Of a DNA stretch of 64,000 nucleotides, positions 24,445 through 37,500 are shown piece after piece (the stretch's first letter is position 1; each line of letters begins with the position of its first letter). The notes under the pieces are model-generated. The model ran no database searches, had not been told where the DNA came from, and saw only the letters and a list, made by a program, of their open reading frames with translations. The stretch is from Trichobilharzia szidati. Lineage: Eukaryota > Platyhelminthes > Trematoda > Strigeidida > Schistosomatidae. Location of the stretch: the NCBI GenBank assembly GCA_944472155.2, contig OX235271.1, positions 89,417,256 through 89,481,255 on the forward strand, written 5' to 3'. The position numbers and the translations under genes were made by a program.

Positions 24445-25260
24445 CTAAAGTAAAAAAACACCACACACAATATTGCAAGCACATTTCGTTCAATATATCG
24501 ATGCTTACTGGCTGCTCAATTTCGATAGTAATGGTTATATGTTTTTTTAATCAATTTTCGCAATATTTTTAATAAAATTTCAACAGATTATTGGGAAATA
24601 TCCCCTGATTGGTAATGAACACCGAATGTTTCCAGGAAGTTTACTTAGCACTCCGTAATGAGGTCGAGCAAAACTAGTCGATTCTTCTATGATGTCAAAA
24701 ATAACAGAATTCAAAAAAATAAAACAAATATATCCTGTTATAAGGATAAAATCTTGTCAAATTGGCAGAGTATGTAATTCCATGATAGAATAATTTTACT
24801 GGATAAAATACAAGGTGATTTAGTAATGTGTATTTACCGATGACTTTTCGGACGTAATTTATGGTCAAAAAACGTGAAGGTTAAGTGATATCATTAGGAG
24901 CCATAAAGTATATTCGAAAGTTCATTAGTGAATAAGTAGTACTATATTAAAGTATGTTTTATTAAGTAACATTATTATTCTTTTTCAAGGAAGGACATAA
25001 TGTAGATTCCATGAGTCTGTCAATTTGATATGTTGAATGAAACAAGCTTGAATGGCAGGTGTTTGTACCTTTTATCCATTAATGGTAGGGTAGATGACGG
25101 ACTACAACCACACTGTTGGAATATGTACACTTTCATTATACTTTCATATCAGCTGGAAACAATTTTATTCTGCGCAGCATTTGAGGTTGACACTATGTAC
25201 TGCTTATTGGTTAACATGAGTAGATGGGCACAACTCACTTCAACCAGCATTACTTGCTAA
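24445..25260. other. No gene recognised
   Basis: AT-rich, with one 76-codon ORF (25030-25260) of no recognisable family. Confidence 0.45.
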
Positions 25261-25264
25261 CCTG

Positions 25265-25385
25265 ACTGAAGTGCTCTAAACACTGGACAACCGTTTCGGT
25301 CATTTTGGGCTGGGATCATCTAAGGCGTACCCGGTTTGACTCACTCCAGAGAGCCAAATCAATTCAGACCACCCGAATTCTGGCC
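25265..25385 (-). repeat. SINE-1-like fragment with hammerhead-like segment
   Basis: On the minus strand: 'gtacgccttagatgatcccagcccaaaatgaccgaaacggttgtccag'. It combines an (A)GATGA element, a short stem and GAAAC with the 'tgtccag' of SINE-1. Confidence 0.42.
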
Positions 25386-25621
25386 AGCTACTCAGATAAA
25401 CAGGTAATACGTTAGATGAAATTCGCGATTTGCGAATTGAGATTAGATTGTTTGTGATTATTTTTGTGAACCAAAGCTATTGAATGGATTATCAGAAGGC
25501 AAATACAAATTAATTACGGAATATACATATTGGGTCATAGGAGTTATTAAAAAGACAATTGCAGCGAAGAAAATTTTCTTTTCGACGAAGTCATCATCTA
25601 GGCTGTACATTCGTATATTTA

Positions 25622-25878
25622 TATCAAATGGATGGGAAAGTTCCAGAATAATTTCCGGTTAAGGGTCAAATTAATAAAAAATTACAATTAGGAATTAGAA
25701 TGCCATAGTAAACAGAGGGACGGATAAAACTCGAACAAAGTAGCATTATAATAACTAAGAAGATTGACATTGTGCAATTGGGGGTTAGAAATGTAGAAAT
25801 AACAAAATATACAGGATGTTTGGATAAAAAACTAATATGATGAATAATTGTTTATGTAATCAGGGATTAAATATGTAG
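25622..25878 (+). repeat. Foldback element, left arm (257 bp)
   Basis: Near-perfect reverse complement of 25991-26247, beginning TATCAAATGGATGGGAAAG. The loop is 112 bp. No ORF of note lies inside. Confidence 0.88.
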
Positions 25879-25990
25879 TTCTTATCTAAACTTCCTGTTT
25901 ATTCATGTTATTTTAAGTTTTCTTAATCCCTGTTTACACTACCATATTTTCATACCTACTCTCCCTGTTTATTTTGTCATTTTACTATTT

Positions 25991-26247
25991 CTACATATTT
26001 AATCCCTGATTACATAAACAATTATTCATCATATTAATTTTTTATCCAAACATCCTGTATATTTTGTTATTTCTACATTTCTAACCCCCAATTGCACAAT
26101 GTCAATCGTCTTAGTTATTATAATGCTACTTTGTTCGAGTTTTATCCGTCCCCCTGTTTATTATGGCATTCTAATTCCTAATTGTAATTTTTTATTAATT
26201 TGACCCTTAACCGGAAATTATTCTGGAACTTTCCCATCCATTTGATA
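25991..26247 (-). repeat. Foldback element, right arm (257 bp)
   Basis: Partner of 25622-25878. Just outside it lies TAATTAATTAATTAATGAG. The low divergence between the arms points to a recent origin or ongoing gene conversion. Confidence 0.88.
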
Positions 26248-26747
26248 CTAATTAATTAATTAATGAGGTGCTGCCCTAAGTGTAAGTTTGATTTCTTGAT
26301 GATTCGTGGTTTGAACGACTGCCTGTATATCCATGAAATTATAAGTGAATCACATTAATACATTAAAACTCATGTTGCTAACTTGCATACGGATAGTTTA
26401 TGAGTAGAATAAACATTGACACTATTGTTCTCATATTCACGTGTCACTGAGCTACAGTACCAGTGGCACATTGTATATTATTAAAGTAGCATCAGGCTCT
26501 GAGGTAACGTTAAGAAAATAGCTAAGTAAAACTGCGAAACAATTTGTAATTGTGTATCAGTAAATGTAAAGCACACACCTTTCATGGTATATATATATAT
26601 TTATTCAGGGTTTTTTATGATGCGTTACCTTCTGTTGGCCATAACTTTTAATTAAAATTCTGACTAACAGTGAATTTGTTTGTTCAAATTAAGATAAAGT
26701 CTTCATATATGCAGCGATTTCCGTGCATTCACTACTAACATTATCCC

Positions 26748-26940
26748 GAGGGCGTCGGTGGCACAGTGGTTAGGACTCTCGCCGACCATGCACATGGTTC
26801 AGGGTTCGATCACCTGCCGGCGCACACCCGATATCTATGGTCGGCCTGAATTTGGGCTACCGATATCCATGCTGAAAATTCCACACTTGTACTGAAAATA
26901 CGGTGTGGAATCAAGCTGTGAATCAAAAAAAAAAAAATTA
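26748..26940 (+). repeat. SINE-2b copy with poly(A) tail
   Basis: tRNA-like head (GGTGGCACAGTGGTTAGGAC, then 'gggttcgatcacctgccggcgcac') followed by a body different from SINE-2 ('gatatctatggtcggcctgaatttgggctaccgatatc ... cggtgtggaatcaagc') and 13 A residues. The copy at 30455 has the same body. Confidence 0.8.
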
Positions 26941-27231
26941 CGTATTTTATACAAACATTTCTTCATCATGCTACAATTAGTGAAACAATCTGCAGAAAAA
27001 CCTTTTAAATTACTGACAGCATATATATAATGAAAAAGTCCTACTGTTTATCTATTTGCTGCAAGATAACGGTACTAGTTTGTTTACTCAAAGACCGACT
27101 AAGCAAAATAGGACTGTAGATTAAGAATTAGATGTACCATATGTTAACCAGGTACATTTCATTTCATTGGCTGAAAAAAAGAAGCCAAAATATCCATCTA
27201 CATTGAATTATTATCATTTTTCATATATATT

Positions 27232-27375
27232 TTTGTGTGTTGAAGTTTCTCTAGCGATTTGATAGGTTTGGTGGTGTAGGGTTGCTAGTCCTCCGCCCAA
27301 CCGTCCTTCTTTAGCTGGCCTCGGGACCGGCAAGAAAACTAGCAAGCTAGTTGACTAGGCGAGGTTATCTACATA
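27232..27375 (-). repeat. SINE-2 fragment (related to 9240-9400)
   Basis: Shares both conserved blocks with the fragment at 9240-9400. The tRNA head is missing. Confidence 0.55.
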
Positions 27376-27379
27376 GGAT

Positions 27380-28440
27380 GCAACTAGTTTTTTTAACCCT
27401 CTACGTGAAGTGCTTAATGACAAAATATTGCTTCTTTTCTCAGCATGCAGGATGCCTGGCACTGACGAGAAAATTGTTTTCTTAACAGTTTGAAAGTAAA
27501 TCACTTTATAAGCAAAGCTAGTTCATAGGTTCAATTTTTGTTATTTCTGAATGATCTAAATTACAGTTGACAGTCATCTACCGTGGATTTTACCCAGTTC
27601 TAAATGTAATAATTTGATTTACTTGCGTGGTGTCTTTAACAGGAATTGTGTTGCTTTCGAGTGACAAAAATGTTATGCCAGTGGAATTACTTTACTCCTG
27701 AAATGTACTATTTGTGCACACACAACTATTAAAACTCAAGTGCCCATATTGCTTAATTACATTAAGAAGAAGAAGTTCTCATTTAGGTGTTTAATTCACG
27801 GTAACTGTGGATTATCTTTATGAAGAAATACAGAAAGATGATAAATTTGCTTTTGAATTTTGCTTTTGTCAATCACTCAATCTTTGGTGTAACTTATTTC
27901 CTATGCAGTCAGTTTTCTTTACGCAGCTCGAATTATAAAATAAGTGACAGATTTTAGAGCAACAACATACTAACTGAAACAACTGTTAGCAAGATCTCTT
28001 TTTTAACTTAAGTACACAAGTATCTTTTCTTAGAACTACTTTGAAAAAACAATCACTCATTCAATGTGATTTTACTAATATTCACCACATATATATGAAA
28101 AGTTTGCTAAACTATTTCAAAACAATTATGTGCAAAATCTCTGGATTACTTAAAGTGTATCAAGGCTAAACCATTTTGTCCTGGAAGCAAAATACATTTT
28201 GAAGGCAGAATTAAAGACCCAGCTCTTATCGTCATTCTCTTACTGAATAGTATACACATGAATGTATAACTTTTTCAGGTGGAAAGTTGCTTAGGTAACA
28301 GAGATTAGTGGTTAGTTCCGAAAAGACAAAAAGCCGTAGTATGGAACAAGGTTTTATAGCTTTAAGGTGAGAAAATGTGATCTTTCAAATTCCCTCGTAA
28401 TTGGACAGTCAATACACCATGTGAAATGTCGATAATCTCT
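27380..28440. other. Upstream region of the micro-exon gene; nothing recognised
   Basis: AT-rich sequence without repeats I can name. It is the likely site of the gene's upstream regulatory elements. Confidence 0.4.
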
Positions 28441-28446
28441 ATTGCA

Positions 28447-28454
28447 TATAAATA
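28447..28454 (+). promoter_or_regulatory. Candidate TATA box of the micro-exon gene
   Basis: TATAAATA lies 45-52 bases upstream of the proposed ATG. Start about 25-30 bases downstream would give a 5' UTR of roughly 20 bases. In AT-rich DNA the motif is common, so it is only suggestive. Confidence 0.35.
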
Positions 28455-28498
28455 TGTTAGGATTATTTTAAGTCAGAATAACTGTTGATCATTGCGAA

Positions 28499-28513
28499 AT
28501 GATTAAGCTTTTG
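28499..28513 (+). CDS. MEG exon 1: start codon, 5 codons
   Basis: ATG ATT AAG CTT TTG (MIKLL), donor gtaagt. This start was chosen because joining to the next exon makes a classic signal peptide in the phase required downstream. Confidence 0.78.
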
Positions 28514-31500
28514 GTAAGTAATGAGCTATGACACTTTTAATATAATATTTTCTTTAAAGATATTGGGTCTCGCTGTCTTTATTCATTGCTGTGACTCTAA
28601 AGTTTTATGTAAAGACAGTAAGTAATTGTTCACAGTCTTACAGTAAGACGCTCATACAATTTAAATTTGCAAACATTTTTTGGGATGAGGGTGGTCGGTG
28701 GTTGATGCTTCTTGAAAACGACGGATTACTTACATCTGATACTTTTTCACTTTAAGTATGAAGATCTTTGGTGGAGTGCAAAAAATGAAGCAAAACGGTC
28801 AACGAACATCTGCGTCCTCTACAGTATGAGGAAAGGAGGTTACTGGACTCAACGTTTTGGAAAATAAATAAATGTTTGAGCGTGATTTATCCTAGGTTAT
28901 GTCATACTGCTTTAGATGAAAATCGTCTGCTAATTATTGCCACATATATGTTCCTTAAAGTGATGGCGTCTACAGAATTCCACTGATCAAATTAACTGTG
29001 CAAATTCGAAGCGGAGAACTTAGTATATTAAACAAATATCAGCTCATTAGGATGCAGATACACCTAATTTAATATCTGATCAAACGCATTTTCCGAGTTC
29101 TATCGTTATGCATCAACAAATTTAGTTACGTCTGCTCAAGCGAATGAATTGGTGCGTCGGTGGCATAGCGATTAGGACTATCGCCGACCATGCACATGGT
29201 CCGGGGTTCGTACGCCGGCCGACGCACTCCTTTACCTCGTTAAGCCAGAAATAACGCTGGTGAAGAGAACAAGTTGGGCATGAGGCTAGCAACCCCATCC
29301 TGTAAAATAAACACTGCTACAGAAACTTCAAGCCACTAGCTTGAAGCCCTATGTTCCACTGGTAACGTGAAGGAATAAAAAGAAAAAGCGAATGAATTGC
29401 TAGGAAATTGAAATCAGTGTGTAGCTGCTTCTTCCTACCTTGAAGTTCCTCTGCAGCGCACATCAGTGATCTCATTTAGGGTCTAACACAAAACGTTCGG
29501 ATTACGAGAGTCAGAATCTTATTGTCAATGAATTCCAATTTCTGTCAATTAGCAATGTACTGTGATTCGTGCGGGCACCTATCCTGAAGGTGGTCAAATC
29601 CATACAAACCAATACCTGAAAACGAACTATTAACTGTTGAATGAAAACTCTGTGAAAGGTTTCGTTCGAATTATTGTTTAAAGCGTTGGGAATGATATTC
29701 TAAGATTCATTTCCTAACAGACGTTCCAAATTATGATTTCTCATTACGTAGACACCTAAAGCTGTACATAATCCTAAACATTCTACTTCTTTTCTCTTCC
29801 AGTATGGTCAGATTACGAGACAGACCCTGTGGTTACAGAACGCGGTAAGTACACAGATGATGATCCATTTATTACAGATTTATGTAATTTCTATATTTAT
29901 CCTTATACAAGAGTTTAAATGATAAGTTAATAAGTGATTTCTAATAATTAGCTATTAAGATAGATTACCAGAAAAATTTCAAATAGTGCTGATATTTTTA
30001 ATACTTTATAATTTGTAGTCGGAATGAAACGAATAACTGCGGATATTTCATTCTGTTATTAGACAGTTCCTACATGTACAATCGGTGGTTTGCGGTAAGA
30101 ACCTATGCAAACTGCAAAAGAAACTATACGATTAAAGACAACAAATTGCGCTTATTACTTGTTATGAGTAATCGGAATCAACTCATCAACCAGTAATGTT
30201 TATCGAGTTACATATTAGATTGTTTTGTTTAATATCGTTTTTAATGTCAGTATATGAGTAACTTTGATCTGAGAACTTTCAGTTCCTGTTGGAATTCTTG
30301 TTTAAATTTCATTATTTGAACTAGTTAATGATTTCAAGTCCTGCTCTAATTTAAGTTCTCTTGAAAATCCTTGCAATCCTATCTGAATATGATAACATTG
30401 GATGAGCATCAAGCATTCTTTCAGTCTTGTTTAGCTTTTACGGACATAATTATTTTCGTCAGCGGCACAGCGGTAAGCTCGCCGCCCATGCACATGGTCC
30501 GGGGTTCGAATCCTGTCTGACGCACACCTGATATCAATGGTCGGCCTGCTAAATTTGGACTACCGATATCACATGCTGAAAATTCCATAGTTGTACAAAA
30601 TATACTGTGTGGAATCAAGACATAATAAGAAATAATAATAAATAGGTTTTAATGAAATCGTTTTGAAAATAAGCAAACAACAAAGGAAATGATGTATGGA
30701 AGTTGTGTGGCCACTTTATAAATTATCAAGGGGAAAAATTTCGCCATCAATGTTTAATATACAAGAATGAAACAGTTAATTGTATACGTCTCTACTATAT
30801 GACCGAGTAAAACTTTCAAAGACTTATATAGCTCTGAATCGAACACAGAGGGATGCAGCAAAAATATCGCGCTTTAGGATAATAAGCATGCATTCCTATG
30901 CATATTTTCAAACTGAATGACTGAACAACTGTTGAAGTGAGTTTTCAGATCAAATCTTCCTTCAAACTTACAATTTTAACGTTAATATTGTAGTATTTAA
31001 ATGAATATAACTTCATCGCTTTAAAATATTGAACATTTTTTGAGCCAATTTTATACTAATGGTACATATTACATTTCTTCAGCTTACAAAATTGTCGGTA
31101 GAAGTTCACGTAAGTAAAACTTTTAAAAATGAGTTTTCAATTATTTTACAAGTTACTCCGATAAAAGTTAAATATGCTTAAACATTTTGTAATAAAAAGA
31201 ATATTAGGATAACATAGAAACAGATCTGCAAGTTGTACATTAGTCATTTAACCTTAATCTTAATTCCATATGTGGTGTGAACGCATTAGATTTGTGAAAA
31301 TTAACTACAAATATGAGTGTGCCTAATACTCATTAACTATTATAAATTCAGATACCTTTCTTTTGAAATAAGTTATTGTGATCTAAATATATTTGATTGG
31401 GAACTTCTGCAAGCCTGGAATAAACAATTGGAAAATTCGGAGAGAACCAATTCACCACTAAGAATGTAGAAATTTGTGGAGTGTAGCAGTGTATAATTCC

Positions 31501-34500
31501 ATGTTAACTGTTCACAATCAAGTCACTGATGAATGCGTCTAGTAAAGGAAATGAATTGAGAAAATAACTTCACCTCCACGTTAGTGTATAGTTAGTAAGA
31601 TTTTTGATTGTGTATTCATAATGATGTTCATACCTAATGTAATAAAGCGATGTAGCTTATCCCATTTCTGAGAATATTATTAGTGAGCATAAATAATATT
31701 TATATGCTACATTTGCAGCGACAAAATGTTTGTGCAGAGACCAGATGATTTTCAACTTTATTTTAATAAATAAGATAGAAGAGATGCCTATTGCTTCTAG
31801 GCTTTCAATGGTTATTTTTCTCATGCCAACCAGTAACAAAACTTGCCACGAGATTTTAAAAGCACTGTTCTTTTGATTCAATTTTTGACTTCATTCATTT
31901 GGAAATACCAACTTTTCTTATTCACAGGTATAACACGCAAACCCTGCAGAGTACATAAAAGTAAGCATACAACTTTTATAATATGAAATAAATAATACTA
32001 CTAAAGAAGTGGCGTGCGTCAGTGGCAAAGGGGTAGAATGCTCACAACCCACGTATGTGGTTCAGGGTTCGATCACCGGCCAACACACTCCTTTACCTCG
32101 CTAAAGCCAGTAATCATACTGGTAAGGAGTGAAGGTTAGGCACGTGGCTAGCAACCCTATCACGTAAAAATAAACACCACGGCTATGGAAGCTTCACAGC
32201 TCTAGTTTGAAGCCGTATGTTCCACTGAGAACGTAAAAGGAATACAAAATTAAAGAAATAACCTTAGGTAAATCAGATAATTTTCTACAAACGTAAATGG
32301 CATACGCTTAATAGATGGTTTTTCCATAAAATCTATTGGACAACATCTGATCTAAAATTATCGGACTTAAACTTCTTTAGTTTAGTACAGGACAGGTCGT
32401 ATGAACGTTCAACTTACTATCACACTTTGGAATAATAATAAACTTACACAAAAGTAACTATGTGAAATACAGTTTCTAAAATTAAGTATCTTAAAGTATG
32501 ACTTCAGGCTTAAGTTGAGTAACCAGTCACAGGTGCTATATTTTTATTCGTTGTGTTCTGAGTGAATCACGGGGCATCAGACTTTATGTTTTCAGTAAGG
32601 GTGGTATTGTTTTTATGCCTAACTTTCCCTCTGTGCCCTGCTCAGTATCGCCAAGTGAACCAGGCGTGGTTTTGAAGTGCGTTGGCTGACAATCACATTC
32701 TGACCTCGAGCGTAGCTGGCGAGTATTGCATCACTGAAACACACCTACTAGTATCCATATTAACTGACGTTATTCTATGAACACATTTTCCTGTCTTGAA
32801 AATTGGATTCTGATTATCTGCCGATCACATAAAATGTTTTGTCTTGTTAACGTCGTATGCATGCAACTGCTTTATACTATATGCTCGGTATTACAATAGT
32901 GTATAAGCGTAAAGTAATTAAGGTAATGTAAGCATATAATCTTATTTTTATAGTAGCAGCTGTATCAAAACCTCTGCGTTTGTAACTAAGTTTCAGTAGA
33001 CATCTTAAGCCAAACTGTATATAATGTTAATTAACATGATTTATAAACTGAAATCTAGATTGTACGGTAGTCATCATTGTTGAGCTGATCAGCTGGTTCA
33101 CAAGGAACCTTAAGGGTGCTTAAATAGTAACTAGGAAGCCGAAAACTAAAGATGTGCTCTCTTGCCTAATGCCATCGCTAAAAATAAATGTAAGGTTTCG
33201 AGAACAGCACACTTTAACAAAATCAGAACAGAAGAATTAGAATCAGAAATTCCACTATAAGAAATGCCTTGTGTGACCTGAAATTGTCATAATCTAAAAT
33301 ATTTCAAAATTATCCAAATGGACAGTCAAAGTGAAACCTTTCGCTACTGACTAAAAGCTGTAGTAATAAGGTCGTACAGTATTAATTTACTCCAGAAGTC
33401 GTGTAAAAAGACAATTAGAAATTTTCAACACTATTAGGTTTGAACATGGAAACATGGGCAAAGTTTATCGTTCCATATTAGTTTGTTTATTAGATGTATC
33501 ACACAGTGAAACAGTATTATTATTTACTGGATGACGTTTCGAACAAAATTTATTGTTCATAATCATATCAATTATAATCACACGACTTCGAAACTTGAGT
33601 TTTATAGTTTTCTTTATCCTTTCCTATTCGTTGTCGCTAGGGTAGTAGAATTTTCCAGACGTCTGAGTGGACAGGTGTTGAATCATTCCTATTACACGTG
33701 TTGGTTCGCAGTTGATTAGATAAACAAAGCTTCCGTTATCAATCTGTCCCTCCATCCTGCTATATCAGTTAGATTTTAAAACTGTCATCTTATCCCATCC
33801 AGCCTTTTGTATGTAGTCCTGTAACTGAACTATTCTCTAGATTTCTTATCTTATTCGGGTCAAATAATCTAGATTTTGCTAGGTTTTTATGCTTGGCTAG
33901 TCTGACTGCCCCTGTTCTACTACTTTGACCTATGTATTTGACCTGACAATCATTGTAGGGTATTAGACAAACTAAATCATTTTGTTTTTAAGGCTTCACA
34001 GGATCCAGTAACCGACAAAGCATGTTTCTAATTGAGTTTGTGGGTTTGAATGCCACTTTAATTCCTGCCTTGTTAAGAATTCTGCGTAGGGTTACCGAGG
34101 TTCCTTCTTTGTATGGAATTACTACTGATGATTTAGATTCCATATTGTTGGTGTTATCATTATCTGGCGCATGTTTGACACGCATGTCGTCATTAATATT
34201 ACTATTATTATTATGATTTTCACTAGTATTACTATCATCATCATCGAATCAACTGCGAACCAACGCGTGTAATAGGAATGATTCAACACCTGTCCACTCG
34301 GACATCTGGAAAATTCTACTACCCTAGCGACGACGAATAGGAAAGGATAAAGAAAACTATAAAACTCAAGTTTCGAAGTCGTGTGATTATAATTGATATG
34401 ATTATGAACAATAAATTTTGTTCGAAACGTCATCCAGTAAATAATAATACTGTTTCACTGTGTGATACATCTAATAAACAAACTAATATGGAACTACTTA

Positions 34501-37500
34501 CTACCACCGTGCCTAAGTTTTACACATATATTAAAGTTTGTCGTTCTTGTGTAAAATGTTAACCGAGAGTTCACTACCAGAGTTGAACCCAACTCCTGAA
34601 TATTTCCTCCGACTGATAATTCAAATCATGCACGACTTTTTCTTAGAAATATTGTTTTCTTCAGTATTTGGTTTATGCAATTACTTGTATATTCTCCTAT
34701 TTAAACCAACTGACGTAAAATTAAATTTTTTAATTCATTTATCAAGAAAAAGTAAAGAAAATTTGTAAAAGTAAGTCGAAAGTTGTGTGAGTTACATTAA
34801 TAAATCTTTTAAATACCCATTGTATGTTTAATTATAGTCGATTTCGGAATTATTACCAGTTTTTGTTTTTGTGCATTAAATCTGTAAAATTTTAAGGAAA
34901 CTTTTACCTTGCACAGCGTTAATTTAAGTAGTCTGATATTGTATAAGATATTTTGAATCTTATAACAGTAGCTCACAACTTTTCTTCTACCACTACGTTT
35001 TTCTAAATGACATACTCTGTTAGGAATGAAATAATTCTTCTAATCTCTTGATTATAATAATGGTCATATTACTCCGTGGAATCTAAGGATGTAATTTACA
35101 CCTTACAATCGACAGTTCATTCATTTTCTTTATCTCTATTTTCTCAAATTCATAATTTAACCTCTGGATTTTTATCCGGTTATTCTCGAAATACATCTAA
35201 CATAAAGTTTCCGATGGTTCTCTAACTGATATCATTTATATTATAGATATTTTATAGAACTTTTAAAGGTAACAACTCAAAATGAGGTCCTAATATCATC
35301 AAAAATAATAAGGTTAACAAAACATTATATTTCATCCACCCGTTGAGTACTATTGTAACAGCAGAAGGCAAGGCATGGAAGCCAGGGTATATATATACAT
35401 ATATATATATGACCATTTTCATAGCTATAAAACATGAAAACGAATATCCAGCATTCTAACCGGGATGTATTCAGTTAAGTCGAGGTAAAATGTCATCTTT
35501 AATGTGTTTCATTATTGTTATTATTATTATATTAATTTTCCTCACAGTTGGACGGCTTTTTGATGTAGAATACAAGTGAGGGGTTTATGTAATCCAACGA
35601 ATAGTATGCATTCAAGGTTATGGGTGCGTTCGCACCCCATTGTCACTGTTCTTAGCGTTTGCATTTATTGCCGGGTAAAATTTGTTTGAAATACCATTGA
35701 AATACAACTCAATAAAATAAACTAATTAGAATAGAACAAATTCATATGTTCACACATTTAAATGTCAGTAAATTGTAGGGTTATGTAAAAATTTAAAACC
35801 CATGTTTTCTTCTTTTTATAGAGGATAGTGAAGGTGATGTAAAAATAGTTAAAAGTAAGTCTAATAAACCATCATAAATTAGTATGTACTGATAAGTGAA
35901 TGAAAGAGGGCTACTCTTCCAACAAGTGGAAGATCATATTTCATGACAATACAATCAGAGAATTTTATTGAATTGACATGGCACTGCTAAACTCTCTACA
36001 TACTGATATATATATATATATACGGCACAGAGGTAGATTGCTCACCAACTAAACAGGTGGTTCGGGGTTTGATCACCGGCCAACGCACTCCTTTACCTCG
36101 CCAAGCCAGTAATCATACTGGTAAAGAGTGAAGCTTGGGCACGAGTCTAGCAACCCCATCACGTAAAAATAAATACCACGGCTATGGAAGCTTCAAAGCT
36201 CTAGTTTGAAGCCCTATGTTCCACTGAGTATGTAAAAGTATAAAATGATCGGTAATTATATTAGAATTGTTTGTACTTCACTGTGAATGAAATTCAGTAT
36301 CATATTGTGTCTCCTGCCGTTTTGCTGTATGACGCTCATAGGTTTTCAATTTTTTGTTTGTTGCGACTTGACTGGCGTGATTTTGATCACGAATTGGTGT
36401 CGCTTAATGATTTACTCTAAATTAAGTAATACTTGACAGTTCTTTTTCCTATTTACTGACTCATGAGTATTAAGCACCCATAACCCAACCAGGAATTAAA
36501 CCCAGGCCCTTCAGTTTACAAGGCGAGCTCGCGGAACATTCAGCCTCTCAGACGGAATCCAATGGCCCATTGATTCTAACTTCTTCAACATGAACACCAG
36601 CCAAAGTTATCAGTGAGTATTTGTTCTCACATTCAACCTGGTAAACTACCACTGGTCATGACTGATATTAATCCGTGATCACACTTGAAGCTAATAGCTT
36701 TATCGAAGTAATATTACTTCTCTACACTACAACAGTTTAGGTCAATTTTCAACAAACATACTTTTCAATTTATAAACTGTTCAGTTATTATTGTGGAGTA
36801 AGAAATTTTATATGGTATTTTTACTACTTGTTACTAATTGTACGCTTTGTAGCAACTAATTTGCCGTTACTGATTTATTTTCTAAAATTTAGAAATACGA
36901 TGGAGGAAAATTAAAAAAAGTATGTGAACTATTATACTTGAAAGATTCGCTGTATTAAATGCTCTTTTATATTTGTAAACTGTATTGTAAATCATTCACA
37001 GAAGTTAGTATTCGATAATTTAGAGAAAAAATTGCATTACAAATCTTTTAGATATTATTAAAGTAGGCTCATATAAAACTTTACTTGAAAATACCTAACT
37101 TACAATCACTTAGTTATCAGACTGCATTATTTTCAAATCACTCGCACTAAACAATTATCCCTCCTTTTTAATTGACGGTTGTAGTTCAAGAATCAACCCA
37201 GAAACCAACCACTACCAAAGCTTCAGTGAGACGTGAGTTATGATCTTTTAAATTCTGCTGTGTTACAACTGATTTAATCAGAAAATTCAGCTTAAAAACT
37301 TCTCTGTGATAACAAATGAAAAAATATATAGTATAGTATGTATCAATTGTAGAAAACGGTAAAAAGACTTAACATCCACACGGTATGAACACACAAATGT
37401 CAACAAACATTAACTATGCCGAAACAAACATTAAATGAAAAGCAATGAAATCTAAGGAAAATGAGCAATACGAATGAGGGCAAAGTAAATTATAGTTCAC

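Noticed and set aside
33531..33719. 62-codon ORF (FRTKFIVHNHINYNH) and its antisense partner at 34122-34433
   Set aside because: Both are shadows of the inverted repeat arms.
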